The notes: generated by a model not told the origin, from the letters alone. 64,000 nucleotides of DNA from Marinobacter goseongensis (GCF_023156235.1 NZ_JAKZAI010000015.1:1-64000), one strand, 5' to 3'; positions 26,116 through 36,509 are shown, counted from the first letter of the stretch. Translations and numbers: made by a program.

Positions 26116-28746
26116 TTACCGCTTATTTTGCAGCATTTCCTTCAACAGGTAGAGCCGGTTTAACGCATCCCGCGGCGTGAGATCGTCCAGATCGAGATCT
26201 TTCAGCGCTTCTTCCACCGCGCTCGGTTCCGCGCCTGCAAACATGTCGCTCTGCCAGGCGGTCTCACTGGCCAGTGGTTCACGGACAGCCCGAGTGGCGG
26301 GCGCCGCGGTAGTCGTGGCCTGTGCCGGGGCCGCGGCGTTGGCGCTTTCCAGGTTGGCCAGCTGGACCTTGGCGTTGCGAATCACATCCTGCGGTACGCC
26401 CGCCAGTTTGGCCACCTGCAGACCATAACTCTGGCTGGCGGGGCCGTCGTGGACATTGTGCAGGAACACGATGCTGTCGTCGTGTTCGGTGGCCGTCAGG
26501 TGGACGTTCACAGCGTGGCGCAGGTCGTCCGCCAATTGAGTGAGCTCGAAATAATGAGTGGCAAACAGGGTGTAGCAGCGAATTTCCTTCGCCAGGTGCT
26601 CCGCCGTTGCCCAGGCCAGTGACAGGCCGTCAAACGTGCTGGTGCCGCGACCCACTTCGTCCATCAATACCAGACTGTATTCGGTGGCGTTATGGAGAAT
26701 GTTGGCGGTTTCCGTCATTTCCACCATGAAGGTTGAGCGGCCGCCGGCGATGTCGTCGGAGGAGCCCATGCGCGTGAATATGCGGTCTACCGGCCCGAGA
26801 ATGGCGCGGTTGGCCGGCACAAAACTGCCGGTGTAGGCCAGCAGGGCAATCAGCGCCGCCTGACGCATGTAGGTGGACTTGCCCCCCATGTTGGGACCGG
26901 TAATCACCAGCATGCGGCGTTGGGTATCCATCAGCAGGTCATTGGGCACATACGGCTCGCTGAGCAGTTGCTCCACCACCGGGTGCCGACCTTCCTCAAT
27001 ATCGAAGCCCGGCATCTCGCTGAATTCCGGCGCGGTAAAGCGCAGGCTGGTGGCCCGTTCCGCGAAGTTGCTCAGTACGTCCAGTTCCGCCAGAGCCTGG
27101 GCGGCATCCTGCAGGGGGGCGAGCTGCGCCGCGACGGTTTCCAGCACCTCATCGTAGAGCGATTTTTCCCGCGCCAGAGCACGGCTTTTGGCACTCAGGG
27201 CCTTGTCTTCGAATTCCTTGAGTTCCGGGGTGATGAAACGCTCCGCGTTTTTCAGGGTCTGGCGACGGATGTAATCTACCGGTGCTTGCCCGGACTGGGC
27301 GCGGCTGATCTCGATGTAGTAGCCGTGAACGCGGTTGTAGCCCACCTTCAGGGTGCTGATGCCGGTACGCTCTTTTTCCCGGGTCTCCACATCCAGCAGG
27401 TACTGGCCGGCGTTTTCGCTGATGTTGCGCAGCTCGTCCAGTTCCTCGTCAAAGCCTTCGCGAATCACGCCGCCGTCGCGGATCACCACCGGCGGGTTGT
27501 CGATGATGGCACCTTCGAGCAGGTCCGCCAGTTCCGGGTATTCGCCGATCACCGTGGCCAGTTTGACGATGTGGTGGGAATTCACCGGTTTCAGGGTTTC
27601 CTGCAAATCCGGTAAGGCCGCAAAGGCGTCCCGCAGCCGTGCCAGATCCCGCGGACGGGCGGAGCGCAGGGCAACCCGCGACAGAACCCGTTCGATATCG
27701 CCTACCGTTTTCAGCAGGTCGTGGACCGGCTCGTAGTGGAAACCCTCCAGCAGCGCCGACACCGCCTGCTGGCGTTGTTGCACCACGTCCACATCCCGCA
27801 ACGGCCGGTTCAGCCAGCGCCGCAACTCGCGACCACCCATTGCAGTGGCGGTGCGGTCCATGACCCAGGCGAGGGTATGCTGATGGCCACCCATCAGGTT
27901 GGTGTCAATTTCCAGATTGCGGCGACTGGTGGCGTCCAGAATCACCGCTTCCTCCCGGCGCTCACGAGTCAGCTTGCGAATGTGGGGCAGGGCGGTACGC
28001 TGGGTTTCCTTGGCGTACTGGAGCAGGCAGCCGGCGGCACAGACGGCCAGGGTCAGCTCTTCACAGCCGAAGCCGGTCAGATCCCGTACCTGCAGCTGCT
28101 GGGTAATTACCCGGCGTGCGGTGTCGGATTCAAACAGCCACGGCCCCTGGCGCCGCACGCCGGTAAAGCCGTCCAGCACCTCCTGGTAGGGAAAGTCTTC
28201 GCTGATCAGAATTTCCGCCGGGCGCAGGCGCTGAAGCTCACCCTGCAGCGCTTCCAGATCGTCCAGCTCCGACACCGCGAAACGGCCGCTGGATATGTCC
28301 AGGGAGGCAAAGCCAAAGCGCTCCCGGTGGTTGAAAATGGCCACCAGCAGGTTGTCGCGCCGGTCTTCCAGGAAGGCGTCGTCGCTCAGGGTGCCCGGGG
28401 TGACAATGCGCACCACCTGGCGATCGACCGGGCCTTTGCTGGTGGCAGGATCGCCAATCTGCTCGCAGATGGCGATGGATTGACCTGCCCGAACCAGCCG
28501 GGCAATGTAGCCCTCAGCGGAGTGATAGGGAATGCCGGCCATGGGTATGGGGTTACCACCGGACTGACCACGGGCGGTGAGCGTAATGTCCATCAACTCG
28601 GCGGCTTTTTTGGCGTCGTCGTAAAATAGCTCGTAGAAGTCCCCCATGCGATAGAACACCAGTTCATTGGGGTGCTCGCCCTTGATCCTGAGGTACTGCC
28701 TCATCATTGGCGTGTGGTGGGAGAGGTCGGTCTGAGCTGCTGACAT
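26116..28746 (-). CDS. mutS: DNA mismatch repair protein MutS
   Basis: An 876-residue mismatch sensor. The N-terminal mismatch-binding domain has the Phe-X-Glu motif in [15 protein letters not shown]. Connector, lever and clamp domains follow, then an ATPase domain with Walker [32 protein letters not shown] (Walker B and signature) and [13 protein letters not shown]. The C terminus carries the [19 protein letters not shown] tetramerisation element. I place the start at the ATG giving [15 protein letters not shown], which aligns with E. coli MutS. An ATG six codons upstream (28764) is equally possible, since neither has a clear ribosome site. It is divergent from cinA, with only 64-82 bases for both promoters. 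Confidence 0.95.
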   Translation of the reverse strand: MSAAQTDLSHHTPMMRQYLRIKGEHPNELVFYRMGDFYELFYDDAKKAAELMDITLTARGQSGGNPIPMAGIPYHSAEGYIARLVRAGQSIAICEQIGDPATSKGPVDRQVVRIVTPGTLSDDAFLEDRRDNLLVAIFNHRERFGFASLDISSGRFAVSELDDLEALQGELQRLRPAEILISEDFPYQEVLDGFTGVRRQGPWLFESDTARRVITQQLQVRDLTGFGCEELTLAVCAAGCLLQYAKETQRTALPHIRKLTRERREEAVILDATSRRNLEIDTNLMGGHQHTLAWVMDRTATAMGGRELRRWLNRPLRDVDVVQQRQQAVSALLEGFHYEPVHDLLKTVGDIERVLSRVALRSARPRDLARLRDAFAALPDLQETLKPVNSHHIVKLATVIGEYPELADLLEGAIIDNPPVVIRDGGVIREGFDEELDELRNISENAGQYLLDVETREKERTGISTLKVGYNRVHGYYIEISRAQSGQAPVDYIRRQTLKNAERFITPELKEFEDKALSAKSRALAREKSLYDEVLETVAAQLAPLQDAAQALAELDVLSNFAERATSLRFTAPEFSEMPGFDIEEGRHPVVEQLLSEPYVPNDLLMDTQRRMLVITGPNMGGKSTYMRQAALIALLAYTGSFVPANRAILGPVDRIFTRMGSSDDIAGGRSTFMVEMTETANILHNATEYSLVLMDEVGRGTSTFDGLSLAWATAEHLAKEIRCYTLFATHYFELTQLADDLRHAVNVHLTATEHDDSIVFLHNVHDGPASQSYGLQVAKLAGVPQDVIRNAKVQLANLESANAAAPAQATTTAAPATRAVREPLASETAWQSDMFAGAEPSAVEEALKDLDLDDLTPRDALNRLYLLKEMLQNKR

Positions 28747-28828
28747 GAAGGCGTCCGGATCCATTGGCTTTAAACGGAGCCCCGGATTGTAAGAAAATAA
28801 TGCCGCGGATGAAACGAGGGAGATCAAT

Positions 28829-29329
28829 ATGTCCGTCACCGATTCGGATCTTGAGAGGGCAGGCGCGACGCTGGGCGATCTGTTGATGCAGCACGAATGT
28901 ACCATCGCCACGGCCGAAAGCTGCACCGGCGGCTGGGTAGCGAAGGTGCTGACCGATCGCGCCGGCTCATCCGCCTATGTGCAGGGTGGTCTGGTGACCT
29001 ACAGTAATGCGGCGAAGCACGAGCTGCTTGGCGTGCCTGAGCAGAACCTCGAGGCGTTTGGTGCGGTCAGCGAGCCGGTCGTCAGGGACATGGTGGCCGG
29101 CACCCTGGCCGTCACCGGCGTTGATGTCGCCGTTGCCATCAGTGGCGTTGCCGGCCCCGGTGGGGGCAGCGACGAAAAGCCGGTAGGCACCGTCTGGTTT
29201 GCCTGGGGCAGCAGCCGCGACACCACGGAAGCGAAGCGGAAGCGCTTCGAGGGTGATCGCGATGCCGTGCGGCGACAGGCGGTTCTGTATGCGTTGCAAG
29301 GGGTTAGCGAGTATGTGAAGCGATCCTGA
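28829..29329 (+). CDS. pncC: Nicotinamide-nucleotide amidase (CinA C-terminal, PncC)
   Basis: A 166-residue protein consisting only of the CinA C-terminal domain. It has the diagnostic motif [13 protein letters not shown] with the nucleophilic serine, [19 protein letters not shown] and [20 protein letters not shown]. The enzyme deamidates nicotinamide mononucleotide in NAD recycling. It sits 74 bases upstream of recA, the cinA-recA order seen in many bacteria, and is divergent from mutS. The start ATG 28829 follows GAGGGAGAT. Confidence 0.92.
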   Translation: MSVTDSDLERAGATLGDLLMQHECTIATAESCTGGWVAKVLTDRAGSSAYVQGGLVTYSNAAKHELLGVPEQNLEAFGAVSEPVVRDMVAGTLAVTGVDVAVAISGVAGPGGGSDEKPVGTVWFAWGSSRDTTEAKRKRFEGDRDAVRRQAVLYALQGVSEYVKRS

Positions 29330-29368
29330 AAACAGGGGTTGGTCTTGCCAACCGGTTATGTTTTAATA

Positions 29369-29384
29369 CTGTTCAAATATACAG
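29369..29384 (+). promoter_or_regulatory. LexA (SOS) box of recA
   Basis: CTGTTCAAATATACAG is a complete CTGT-N8-ACAG LexA box, centred 28 bases before the recA start. It indicates SOS control of recA. Confidence 0.92.
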
Positions 29385-29403
29385 GCATGAGGGTTTTGCA
29401 CCG

Positions 29404-30462
29404 ATGGAAGACAACCGCAAGAAAGCACTGAGCGCAGCGTTGGGTCAGATCGAACGTCAGTTCGGCAAGGGCGCTGTCATGAAAATGGGCGACCAGCCTC
29501 GCGAAGCCATTCCTGCGGTCTCCACCGGCTCCCTGGGTCTGGATGTCGCGCTGGGTATAGGCGGCCTGCCTTACGGCCGGATCTGTGAAATCTACGGCCC
29601 GGAAAGCTCCGGTAAAACCACGCTGACCCTCCAGGTGATTGCCGAAGCCCAGAAAGCCGGTAAAACCTGCGCGTTTGTGGACGCCGAGCATGCCCTTGAT
29701 CCGGTCTACGCCGAAAAGCTGGGCGTAAACGTGGACGAACTGCTGGTGTCCCAGCCGGACACCGGTGAGCAGGCGCTGGAAATCTGCGACATGCTGGTTC
29801 GCTCCAACGCTGTTGATGTCATCATCGTCGATTCGGTCGCGGCACTGACGCCGAAAGCCGAAATCGAAGGCGAGATGGGCGACAGCCACGTGGGCCTGCA
29901 GGCCCGCCTGATGTCCCAGGCGCTGCGCAAGCTGACCGGTAACGTCAAGCACGCCAACTGCCTGATGATTTTCATCAACCAGATCCGTATGAAGATCGGT
30001 GTCATGTTCGGCAGCCCCGAAACCACCACCGGTGGTAACGCGCTCAAGTTCTATTCCTCCGTACGCCTCGACATCCGCCGGATCGGTGCGGTGAAGGATG
30101 GCGACGAAGTGGTGGGCAACGAAACCCGCGTCAAAGTGGTGAAAAACAAGGTGTCTCCGCCGTTCAAACAGGCCGAGTTCCAGATCATGTACGGCAAGGG
30201 TATCTACCACATGGCGGAAGTGGTCGATATGGGCGTAAAAGAAGGCTTCGTCGACAAATCCGGTGCCTGGTACGCATACAACGGCAACAAGATCGGTCAG
30301 GGCAAAGCCAACGCCTGTAAATTCCTGGAAGAGAACCTGGACATCGCCCACGAAATCGAAGCCAAGGTGCGCGACAAGCTCATGCCGAAACCGGTTTCCA
30401 AAAAAGACGCCGCCGAGGCTGAAAAAGCCGAGTCGGCAGAAACGAATGGAGAGCTGATTTAA
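29404..30462 (+). CDS. recA: Recombinase RecA
   Basis: A 352-residue strand-exchange protein and SOS co-protease. It has Walker [10 protein letters not shown] at 65-73, Walker [11 protein letters not shown], loop L1 ([14 protein letters not shown]), L2 ([19 protein letters not shown]) and an acidic C-terminal tail ending in alternating Lys/Glu/Ala. Length matches E. coli (353). A LexA box lies directly upstream. RecX, the usual downstream partner, is absent here: a structured intergenic region and a flavodoxin-like gene follow. Confidence 0.98.
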   Translation: MEDNRKKALSAALGQIERQFGKGAVMKMGDQPREAIPAVSTGSLGLDVALGIGGLPYGRICEIYGPESSGKTTLTLQVIAEAQKAGKTCAFVDAEHALDPVYAEKLGVNVDELLVSQPDTGEQALEICDMLVRSNAVDVIIVDSVAALTPKAEIEGEMGDSHVGLQARLMSQALRKLTGNVKHANCLMIFINQIRMKIGVMFGSPETTTGGNALKFYSSVRLDIRRIGAVKDGDEVVGNETRVKVVKNKVSPPFKQAEFQIMYGKGIYHMAEVVDMGVKEGFVDKSGAWYAYNGNKIGQGKANACKFLEENLDIAHEIEAKVRDKLMPKPVSKKDAAEAEKAESAETNGELI

Positions 30463-30479
30463 TCGGTTGGTCTTTTGTC

Positions 30480-30541
30480 GATCTCCAGATTTCTGGCGGG
30501 GCATGCGCCAAACCTGGAGATCAAGCGCACATGGATGTGCT
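30480..30541 (+). repeat. Structured 3' region after recA
   Basis: GATCTCCAG (30480-30488) pairs perfectly with CTGGAGATC (30514-30522). Inside it, TGGCG (30494-30498) pairs with CGCCA (30506-30510). A second hairpin, GCACAT-gg-ATGTGC, follows at about 30527-30540 and is trailed only by TTGT. There is no proper U-run, so this is either a weak terminator for recA, an mRNA-stabilising structure or a small RNA. Confidence 0.5.
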
Positions 30542-30634
30542 TGTAGCGTTGTCCGGAAGGGAAGGCTCTGCGCTGATCAGGCACATGGGTTGGGGTGAGG
30601 GGGCAGTCGGAAATTACGATAGGGAGGTTTAATC

Positions 30635-31105
30635 ATGACTGAGGCAAAGAAACTTTTAATCGTCGCCCATGCGCCCTCTGCGAACACCCTCAAGTTGCGC
30701 AATGCCATAGAGCAGGGCGCCAGACATCCGGATATCGAAAATGTTGACGTCACCGTTCTACCGCCCCTTGAGGCCGGCCCCGATGACGTTCTCGCTTGTG
30801 ACGCCATTATCCTTGGCACCACGGAAAACCTCGGCTACATGAGTGGTGCTCTCAAAGACTTCTTTGATCGCAGCTACTATCCCTGCCTGGAGCAGACCCA
30901 GGGCCTGCCCTTTACTTACTGTATTCGCGCCGGTCATGACGGTACCGGCACCCATCGCGCCATTGAGAGCATCACCACCGGTCTGCGCTGGAAGCTGATT
31001 CAGGAACCTTTGATTTGCCGCGGTGATTACCGAGACGAATTCGAGGAACAGTGCCGGGAACTGGGGATGTATGTAGCCGCCAGCCTGGATGCCGGAGTTC
31101 TCTAG
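30635..31105 (+). CDS. Flavodoxin-like NAD(P)H-dependent FMN protein
   Basis: A 156-residue protein with a flavodoxin-type fold. It begins KKLLIVAHAPSANTLKL, an FMN phosphate-binding-like loop, and continues ACDAIILGTTENLGYMSGALKDFFDRSYY, matching the FMN-contact region of WrbA/flavodoxin-like reductases. It likely binds FMN and acts as a small reductase or flavodoxin; the partner is unknown. A strong GGGAGG site precedes ATG 30635. It occupies the position where recX often lies but is unrelated to it. Confidence 0.8.
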   Translation: MTEAKKLLIVAHAPSANTLKLRNAIEQGARHPDIENVDVTVLPPLEAGPDDVLACDAIILGTTENLGYMSGALKDFFDRSYYPCLEQTQGLPFTYCIRAGHDGTGTHRAIESITTGLRWKLIQEPLICRGDYRDEFEEQCRELGMYVAASLDAGVL

Positions 31106-31169
31106 AAGTTACTTCAAAAAGCGGTACAGAAGCACAATTGATGCGGATGCGCTCATACCGGCGCCGATG

Positions 31170-31547
31170 CTAACCGGCGAAACGGTTGTAAAAGCCCTCG
31201 ATTCGCGACAAGGCATTGTCCACGGTCCGAGAGTAGCCGCGCTTGTCACAGCAATAACTGAACCTGATACTGACCCGATAGCCGGTCTGGAACGCCTGAC
31301 AATTCACCACCTCCGCCGCCACCCGCGACTCTGAAATGTACTTGCCATCAAAATCCAGATGAAGCCGGGCGCCGGGCTCAACTGGCCGCGGACACAACAC
31401 GGCCATGCCATAACGATTCATATCGAGACAGGTCACCGCCGTGGAGTGTTTCCCCCGGCCGAAAAAACCGCGCTCACGCAGTCGGACCCTCAGGCACATG
31501 GCGGGGTAACGGTCCTTGATTCTGCGGTCTGCCGAATCACTCATCAT
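31170..31547 (-). CDS. PilZ-like cyclic di-GMP-binding protein
   Basis: A small protein of about 125 residues that resembles a stand-alone PilZ domain. It has an N-terminal arginine cluster (DRRIKDRYP, compare the RxxxR motif), then CLDMNRYGMAVLCPRPVEPG in the place of the usual D/NxSxxG strand, and a closing GYRVSIRFSY strand. The second motif is degenerate (DMNRYG rather than DxSxxG), so binding is uncertain. Two adjacent ATG codons (31547, 31544) are possible starts. The target could be motility or exopolysaccharide. The GGDEF/EAL protein at 7.5-9.4 kb is the only other turnover gene in view. Confidence 0.65.
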   Translation of the reverse strand: MMSDSADRRIKDRYPAMCLRVRLRERGFFGRGKHSTAVTCLDMNRYGMAVLCPRPVEPGARLHLDFDGKYISESRVAAEVVNCQAFQTGYRVSIRFSYCCDKRGYSRTVDNALSRIEGFYNRFAG

Positions 31548-31826
31548 CAATCAGCATCCATTGCGACTCTTATGATTGTTGTAACCCGGACGTCCGCCGG
31601 GAGATGAAGTTTAGTTCTGGAACAGCTGTCTGAAAAATAACCAGGGCTGAAATTGTGAACTGAATAACAAAAACCGGATTGTCGGACGTCGGTTGGAAAA
31701 TGTTTGGCTGGAACGCGACATAGCCGGCAGCAGATTCTACAATGACCGCCCATAAACAAAACCAGAAGGCGGCTCCGCCCCCGAGCGGGTGATCGCCAGG
31801 CATTCTGACCGTTACAGGACCGAACC

Positions 31827-34235
31827 TTGAAGTCACTGTCCCTGCACCAGCTTTACAAAGCCTGTGTTCTAAAAGATCTGCCGTTCAAAACCACCCGGCA
31901 ACTGGAGCCGCTGGCGGAAATTGTTGGCCAGAACCGCGCCCAGGAAGCCGTGCGCTTCGCGCTCGCCATGCCCCACAGCGGGTACAACGTCTACGCGGTC
32001 GGCCGCAACGGGCTTGGCAAGCGCACCATGATGCTTCGCTACCTTGAGCATCACGTGGACACCGAACACAGTAGCCATGACTGGTGCTATGTGGCGAACT
32101 TCGAGGAACCGCGGGTGCCCAAGGTGCTGCGGCTGCCGGCTGGTAAGGGCACCACGCTCAAGCAGGACATGGAAAAGCTGATGGGGCGGCTGATGAAAAT
32201 CATCCCCCAGACGTTCGACAGTGACAGTTTTCTGGAACGCTCTGAACAGCTGAAAAGCGAATACGGCAAGAAGCAGGAAGACGAGCTGGAAAAGGTGGCC
32301 GCTCAGGCCCGTCGCAAGAAAGTCAGCCTGACCATTTCCACACCCGGCGGGTATCGTCTGGTGGCTATGAACGGCGACGAGCCACACACGGCGGAGTCGT
32401 TCAAGAACCTGACGGATCAGCAACGGGACAAATTCGAAGAGGACATTAATCGCCTTGAGAAAAAGCTGCGTCAGGCGCTGCGCAAGCTGGCGGACTGGGA
32501 GCAGGACTACGCCGAAGAACAGCAGGCCCTGAATCAGGAAACCCTTGAGGGTATTTCCGGGCATCAGCTGGATGAGCTGGTGGCGCGGTACAAGGAACTG
32601 CCCGAAGTGGTTGAGTATATCGAGGCGGTTCGCAAGGATATGGCTGAAAACCTCGATATTTTCCTCGAGGACAACGAGGAGCAGGCGGCGATTGCCTATG
32701 CCTCCCTCGATAAGAAGATGCCCCGCCGCTATCTGGTCAACGTGCTGGTGCATCAGAAAACGGACGAGGTTCCGGTGGTTGTGGAAGATAACCCCACCTA
32801 CCACAACCTGTTCGGCTACGTGGAAAACGTCACCTATAAAGGCACTGTGTTCACCGATTTTTCCCTGATTCGGCCGGGCAGTATCCATCGTGCTAACGGC
32901 GGCTACTTGTTGATGGATGCCATCAAGGTGCTGGAGCAGCCGTTTGTGTGGGACGCGCTCAAGCGGGCCTTGCGTTCCAAGTCGATACAGATCAACTCCC
33001 TGGAGCGGGAGTTGACGCTGTCAGGCACCATTTCCATTGAGCCGGAAGCCATCCCGCTGGAAGTGAAACTGGTGCTGTTCGGTGACCGGGAAACCTGGTT
33101 GCTGCTGCAGGATTACGATCCGGAGTTCAGCGAACTGTTCCGGGTCACGGCGGATTTTGAGAACGAAATGTACCGCTCGGATGACAGCCAGATTCTGTAC
33201 GCCAAATTCATCGCCAGCCTGGTCAGTGAAAAGAAACTGTTGCACTGCTCTAACAAGGCGGTGGCAAGAATTATTGAATACAGCGCTCGTATGGCGGAAC
33301 ACCAGGACCGGCTCTCCCTGCATGCCGCGGATATTGCCAATCTCTTGCGGGAGTCGGATTTCTGGGCCCGCCAGGCCGGGGCGAAGCTGATTCAGGATTT
33401 GCACGTGGAGCGGGCGCTGGAGAGTGCCAAATACCGCAGCAGCCGGATTCGCGATCAGTTCTACGATTCCATCCGTGACGGCTCAACGCTGGTGTCTACT
33501 GTTGGCACCTGTGTGGGGCAGGTGAATGCGCTGTCGGTGTTATCCACCGGCGGTTTCGAGTTCGGCTTGTCCAATCGCATTACGGCCACCTGCTATTATG
33601 GAGACGGTGCGGTGATGGATATCGAGCGAGACGTCAAACTCGGCGGTAACATCCATTCCAAGGGTGTGATGATTCTCAGCAGCTGGCTGGCAGCGCACTT
33701 TGCGGTGAATGACCCCATGCACCTGTCGGCAAGTCTCACCTTTGAGCAGAACTACGGTGAAGTCGACGGTGACAGCGCGTCGCTGGCGGAGTTGTGTGCG
33801 CTGGTATCCGCGTTGTCGGAACTGCCGGTGCGGCAGGATCTGGCGATCACCGGTTCGATAAACCAGTTTGGCGAAGTACAGCCGATTGGCGGCGTGAACG
33901 AGAAAGTTGAGGGTTTTTTCAATACCTGTCAGCTTAAGGGCGGTCTGACTGGAACTCAGGGGGTCATTGTGCCGTCTACCAATGTTCAGAACCTGATGTT
34001 GGACAGTGAGGTGGTCCAGGCAACGCGAAAAGGCCAGTTCGCCGTATATTCTGTGGCGCGTGCGGAAGAGGCGATCACCCTGTTGCTGGGCAAACCCGCC
34101 GGTAAAGCCGATGAGAACGGCCGGTACCCGAAGCAGAGTGTTTTTGGCATTATCCAGCAACGGCTCGAAAAGATGCGCGAGCACGAGCGTCAGGAGCACG
34201 CCCGGGACGAGCATAAAGATCCGTCGATCCACTGA
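31827..34235 (+). CDS. LonB-type ATP-dependent protease (AAA plus Lon_C)
   Basis: An 802-residue protein of the AAA_32/Lon_C group (relatives annotated Lon protease family or LonB/YcbZ-like). The N-terminal ATPase has a Walker-A-like GRNGLGKRT at 59-67, with Lys-Arg-Thr rather than Lys-Ser/Thr. A long coiled coil (about 120-290) interrupts the ATPase domain, as in this family. The C-terminal protease domain has the Ser-Lys dyad: Ser650 in GDSAS and Lys693 in VNEKVEGF, 43 residues apart as in Lon. Start is TTG 31827 after ACAGGA. It is followed 31 bases later by the FixJ-type regulator. Substrates unknown. Confidence 0.88.
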   Translation: MKSLSLHQLYKACVLKDLPFKTTRQLEPLAEIVGQNRAQEAVRFALAMPHSGYNVYAVGRNGLGKRTMMLRYLEHHVDTEHSSHDWCYVANFEEPRVPKVLRLPAGKGTTLKQDMEKLMGRLMKIIPQTFDSDSFLERSEQLKSEYGKKQEDELEKVAAQARRKKVSLTISTPGGYRLVAMNGDEPHTAESFKNLTDQQRDKFEEDINRLEKKLRQALRKLADWEQDYAEEQQALNQETLEGISGHQLDELVARYKELPEVVEYIEAVRKDMAENLDIFLEDNEEQAAIAYASLDKKMPRRYLVNVLVHQKTDEVPVVVEDNPTYHNLFGYVENVTYKGTVFTDFSLIRPGSIHRANGGYLLMDAIKVLEQPFVWDALKRALRSKSIQINSLERELTLSGTISIEPEAIPLEVKLVLFGDRETWLLLQDYDPEFSELFRVTADFENEMYRSDDSQILYAKFIASLVSEKKLLHCSNKAVARIIEYSARMAEHQDRLSLHAADIANLLRESDFWARQAGAKLIQDLHVERALESAKYRSSRIRDQFYDSIRDGSTLVSTVGTCVGQVNALSVLSTGGFEFGLSNRITATCYYGDGAVMDIERDVKLGGNIHSKGVMILSSWLAAHFAVNDPMHLSASLTFEQNYGEVDGDSASLAELCALVSALSELPVRQDLAITGSINQFGEVQPIGGVNEKVEGFFNTCQLKGGLTGTQGVIVPSTNVQNLMLDSEVVQATRKGQFAVYSVARAEEAITLLLGKPAGKADENGRYPKQSVFGIIQQRLEKMREHERQEHARDEHKDPSIH

Positions 34236-34266
34236 CCGGCCCTGATAATAAAGAACAGGAGAGCAA

Positions 34267-34899
34267 GTGCACATGACTGATATCCAGCAAACCGTTTACG
34301 TGGTCGAGGATGACGAGGCCGTTCGGGATTCCCTCGAGTTGCTGCTGAAGTCCGATGGCAAGCCAGTAAAAACCTATGAGAATGCGACCGCGTTCCTCGG
34401 AGACTATTCCGAGAAGATGGCCGGCTGCATTGTGCTGGATATCCGCATGCCGGGCATGGACGGCATGGAGCTTCAGAAAAAGCTCAATGAAAAGCACTCC
34501 ATTCTGCCCATCATCTTTGTGACGGGTCACGGCGACGTGCCCATGGCGGTCGATGCAATGAAAGAAGGGGCCGTGGATTTCATCCAGAAACCCTATCGGG
34601 AAGAGGCGTTGCTGGAAAAGATAGAGGCGGCGTTGGAGCAGGATCTGGAGCAGCGCAAGTCGCTGGATGAGAAACAGGAAATTATCAAACGCATCAAGAG
34701 CCTTACCCCGCGTGAGCATGAGATCATGGATCGCATGATTGCCGGTCAGGCCAACAAGGTGATCGCCATCGAGCTGGAGATCAGCCAGCGTACCGTCGAG
34801 ATTCACCGCTCCCGGGTGATGCACAAGATGGGCACCCACTCCCTCGCGCATCTGGTTCGTATGGTCCTGTCCGTAAAGGACCTTATCGACGCCCGTTGA
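34267..34899 (+). CDS. FixJ-family response regulator (REC-LuxR HTH)
   Basis: A 210-residue two-component regulator. The receiver has the acidic pair in VVEDDEA (residues 15-16), the phospho-acceptor Asp58 in VLDIRMPGMDGMELQ and the late lysine in FIQKPYRE. A LuxR-type helix-turn-helix follows (LTPREHEIMDRMIAGQANKVI, ISQRTVEIHRSRVMHKMG). The GTG at 34267 has AGGAG 5 bases upstream; the ATG at 34273 is an alternative. Its probable partner is the kinase 44 bases downstream, whose HEVNQPL box is typical of FixL/DctB-type kinases. Target genes unknown. Confidence 0.9.
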   Translation: MHMTDIQQTVYVVEDDEAVRDSLELLLKSDGKPVKTYENATAFLGDYSEKMAGCIVLDIRMPGMDGMELQKKLNEKHSILPIIFVTGHGDVPMAVDAMKEGAVDFIQKPYREEALLEKIEAALEQDLEQRKSLDEKQEIIKRIKSLTPREHEIMDRMIAGQANKVIAIELEISQRTVEIHRSRVMHKMGTHSLAHLVRMVLSVKDLIDAR

Positions 34900-34943
34900 T
34901 TCGGCCGGCATGATACGGGTAATTTTCCAACCGGCCCTTTTAT

Positions 34944-36509
34944 ATGACTGCAGTTGTCAGCGAGACTGAAGAGACAACGGTTCTTCTGGTGGATGACAAT
35001 CCCCAGAACCTGAAAGTGCTCTATGAAACCCTGAAAGACAAAGGTTATCGCCTGCTGATTGCAAACGATGGCGAAAAAGCCCTGGATCTGGCGCATCGTC
35101 ACCAGCCGGAGGTGATCCTGCTGGACATCATGATGCCGGAACTGGACGGCTATCAGGTGTGTCAGCGTCTGAAGGCCGACCCCGTGACCTCCGACAGCGC
35201 CGTGGTGTTCCTCTCTGCGCTGGACGATGTCCAGGCCAAGGTCAAAGGTTTTTCACTTGGCGGCGCCGATTACATCTCCAAGCCTTTCCAGGCCCAGGAA
35301 GTCATTGCCCGGGTCAAGACCCACGCCCGCGTTATCCGCCTTGAAAGAGAGCTGCAGGCCCGCAACCGTCAGCTCGAGAACGATCAGGCCCGCATTCTGA
35401 ATGCCATCAGCGAAGGGATCTACGGGCTCGATGCGGGCGGCAACATCGTGTTTGCCAACCCGGCCGCGGCACTCATCATGCGCAGCCCGGTCGAGGAACT
35501 GATTGGCCGAAACTTCTTCAAATTGCATATGGCGGCCAGCGGTGACGAGTTTGCGCTTTTGCCGGTGCAGGCCACCTGCCAGCAGGGTGTGGCTGAAAAC
35601 CAGCGTGACATTGCCCTGCTGCGGGCGGACGGCAGCTCGTTTCCGGCCGAGTACCGCTCTACCCCAAAACTGGAAGGGGACACCCTGCACGGCGCGGTGG
35701 TGGTGTTCCAGGATATTACCACCGAGCTGGAGAACGAGCAGGAGCTGGATGCCGCCAGAGAGCTGGTGCAGGAACAACGTGATCAGCTGGCCCACGCGTC
35801 GCGGCTGTCCACCATGGGGGAAATGGCTGCGGGATTTGCCCATGAAGTCAATCAGCCGCTGACTGCGATCACTAATTACGCCCGCGTTGCCAAACGCATG
35901 ACGGCGAAAGACACCCTTGACCGGGAGCTGCTGCAGGAAACCCTCGACAAAATCGAGGCTCAGTCCCATCGCGCCAGTGAGATCATCCGCCGCATCCGCC
36001 GGTTCATGAAAAAACCGGCGACGGGCAAAGAGGTGCTGTCGGTTCCGGCGCTGCTGGAAGACACCCGCCAGTTTGCGGAAGTGGATATGCGCAATAACGA
36101 AGGTGGCATTGAGGTCACGGTGGACGACAGCCTGCCTGAGGTGCTGGCGGATCCGATCCAGGTCCAGCAGGTGGCCCTCAACCTGATCCGTAACGCCCTG
36201 GAGTCAACCCGCGGCACGGGGTCATCCGTTCCGGTGGAGGTGTCTGCGGCCCTGTGTGGCAGCGGCTGTGTGCGCATTGAGGTGCGCGACCACGGTACCG
36301 GATTGCCGGAGGGCGCTGAGGACAAGTTGTTCCTGCCGTTCTACACCACCAAGCAGGACGGTATGGGCATTGGGCTGTCGATGTGCCGATCGCTGATCCA
36401 GGCGCAGGGTGGTGACATCGGCTTCGAGCGCCCCGAGGATGGCGGCGCCCGTTTCTATTTCACTTTACCCGTTGCCGGTGCTGTCGCCAACGCCTGCCGG
36501 GCTGACTAG
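34944..36509 (+). CDS. Hybrid sensor kinase: REC-PAS-HisKA-HATPase
   Basis: A 521-residue soluble histidine kinase with an unusual order. A complete receiver comes first (residues 12-125, phospho-acceptor Asp61 in LLDIMMPELDGYQ), then a PAS domain (about 150-260, ending VFQDITTELENE), a HisKA region with His300 in GFAHEVNQPLTAITN, and a HATPase_c domain with the N box LIRNALES and GTGLPEG/GMGIGLSM boxes. No membrane segment is seen, so the signal is cytoplasmic or delivered by another kinase phosphorylating the N-terminal receiver. It likely pairs with the upstream FixJ-type regulator. It ends overlapping the convergent MaoC gene by 4 bases. Confidence 0.9.
   Translation: MTAVVSETEETTVLLVDDNPQNLKVLYETLKDKGYRLLIANDGEKALDLAHRHQPEVILLDIMMPELDGYQVCQRLKADPVTSDSAVVFLSALDDVQAKVKGFSLGGADYISKPFQAQEVIARVKTHARVIRLERELQARNRQLENDQARILNAISEGIYGLDAGGNIVFANPAAALIMRSPVEELIGRNFFKLHMAASGDEFALLPVQATCQQGVAENQRDIALLRADGSSFPAEYRSTPKLEGDTLHGAVVVFQDITTELENEQELDAARELVQEQRDQLAHASRLSTMGEMAAGFAHEVNQPLTAITNYARVAKRMTAKDTLDRELLQETLDKIEAQSHRASEIIRRIRRFMKKPATGKEVLSVPALLEDTRQFAEVDMRNNEGGIEVTVDDSLPEVLADPIQVQQVALNLIRNALESTRGTGSSVPVEVSAALCGSGCVRIEVRDHGTGLPEGAEDKLFLPFYTTKQDGMGIGLSMCRSLIQAQGGDIGFERPEDGGARFYFTLPVAGAVANACRAD

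Noticed and set aside
28747..28828. Longer MutS start at 28926
   Set aside because: It would overlap the divergent pncC gene and add about 60 residues unlike MutS.
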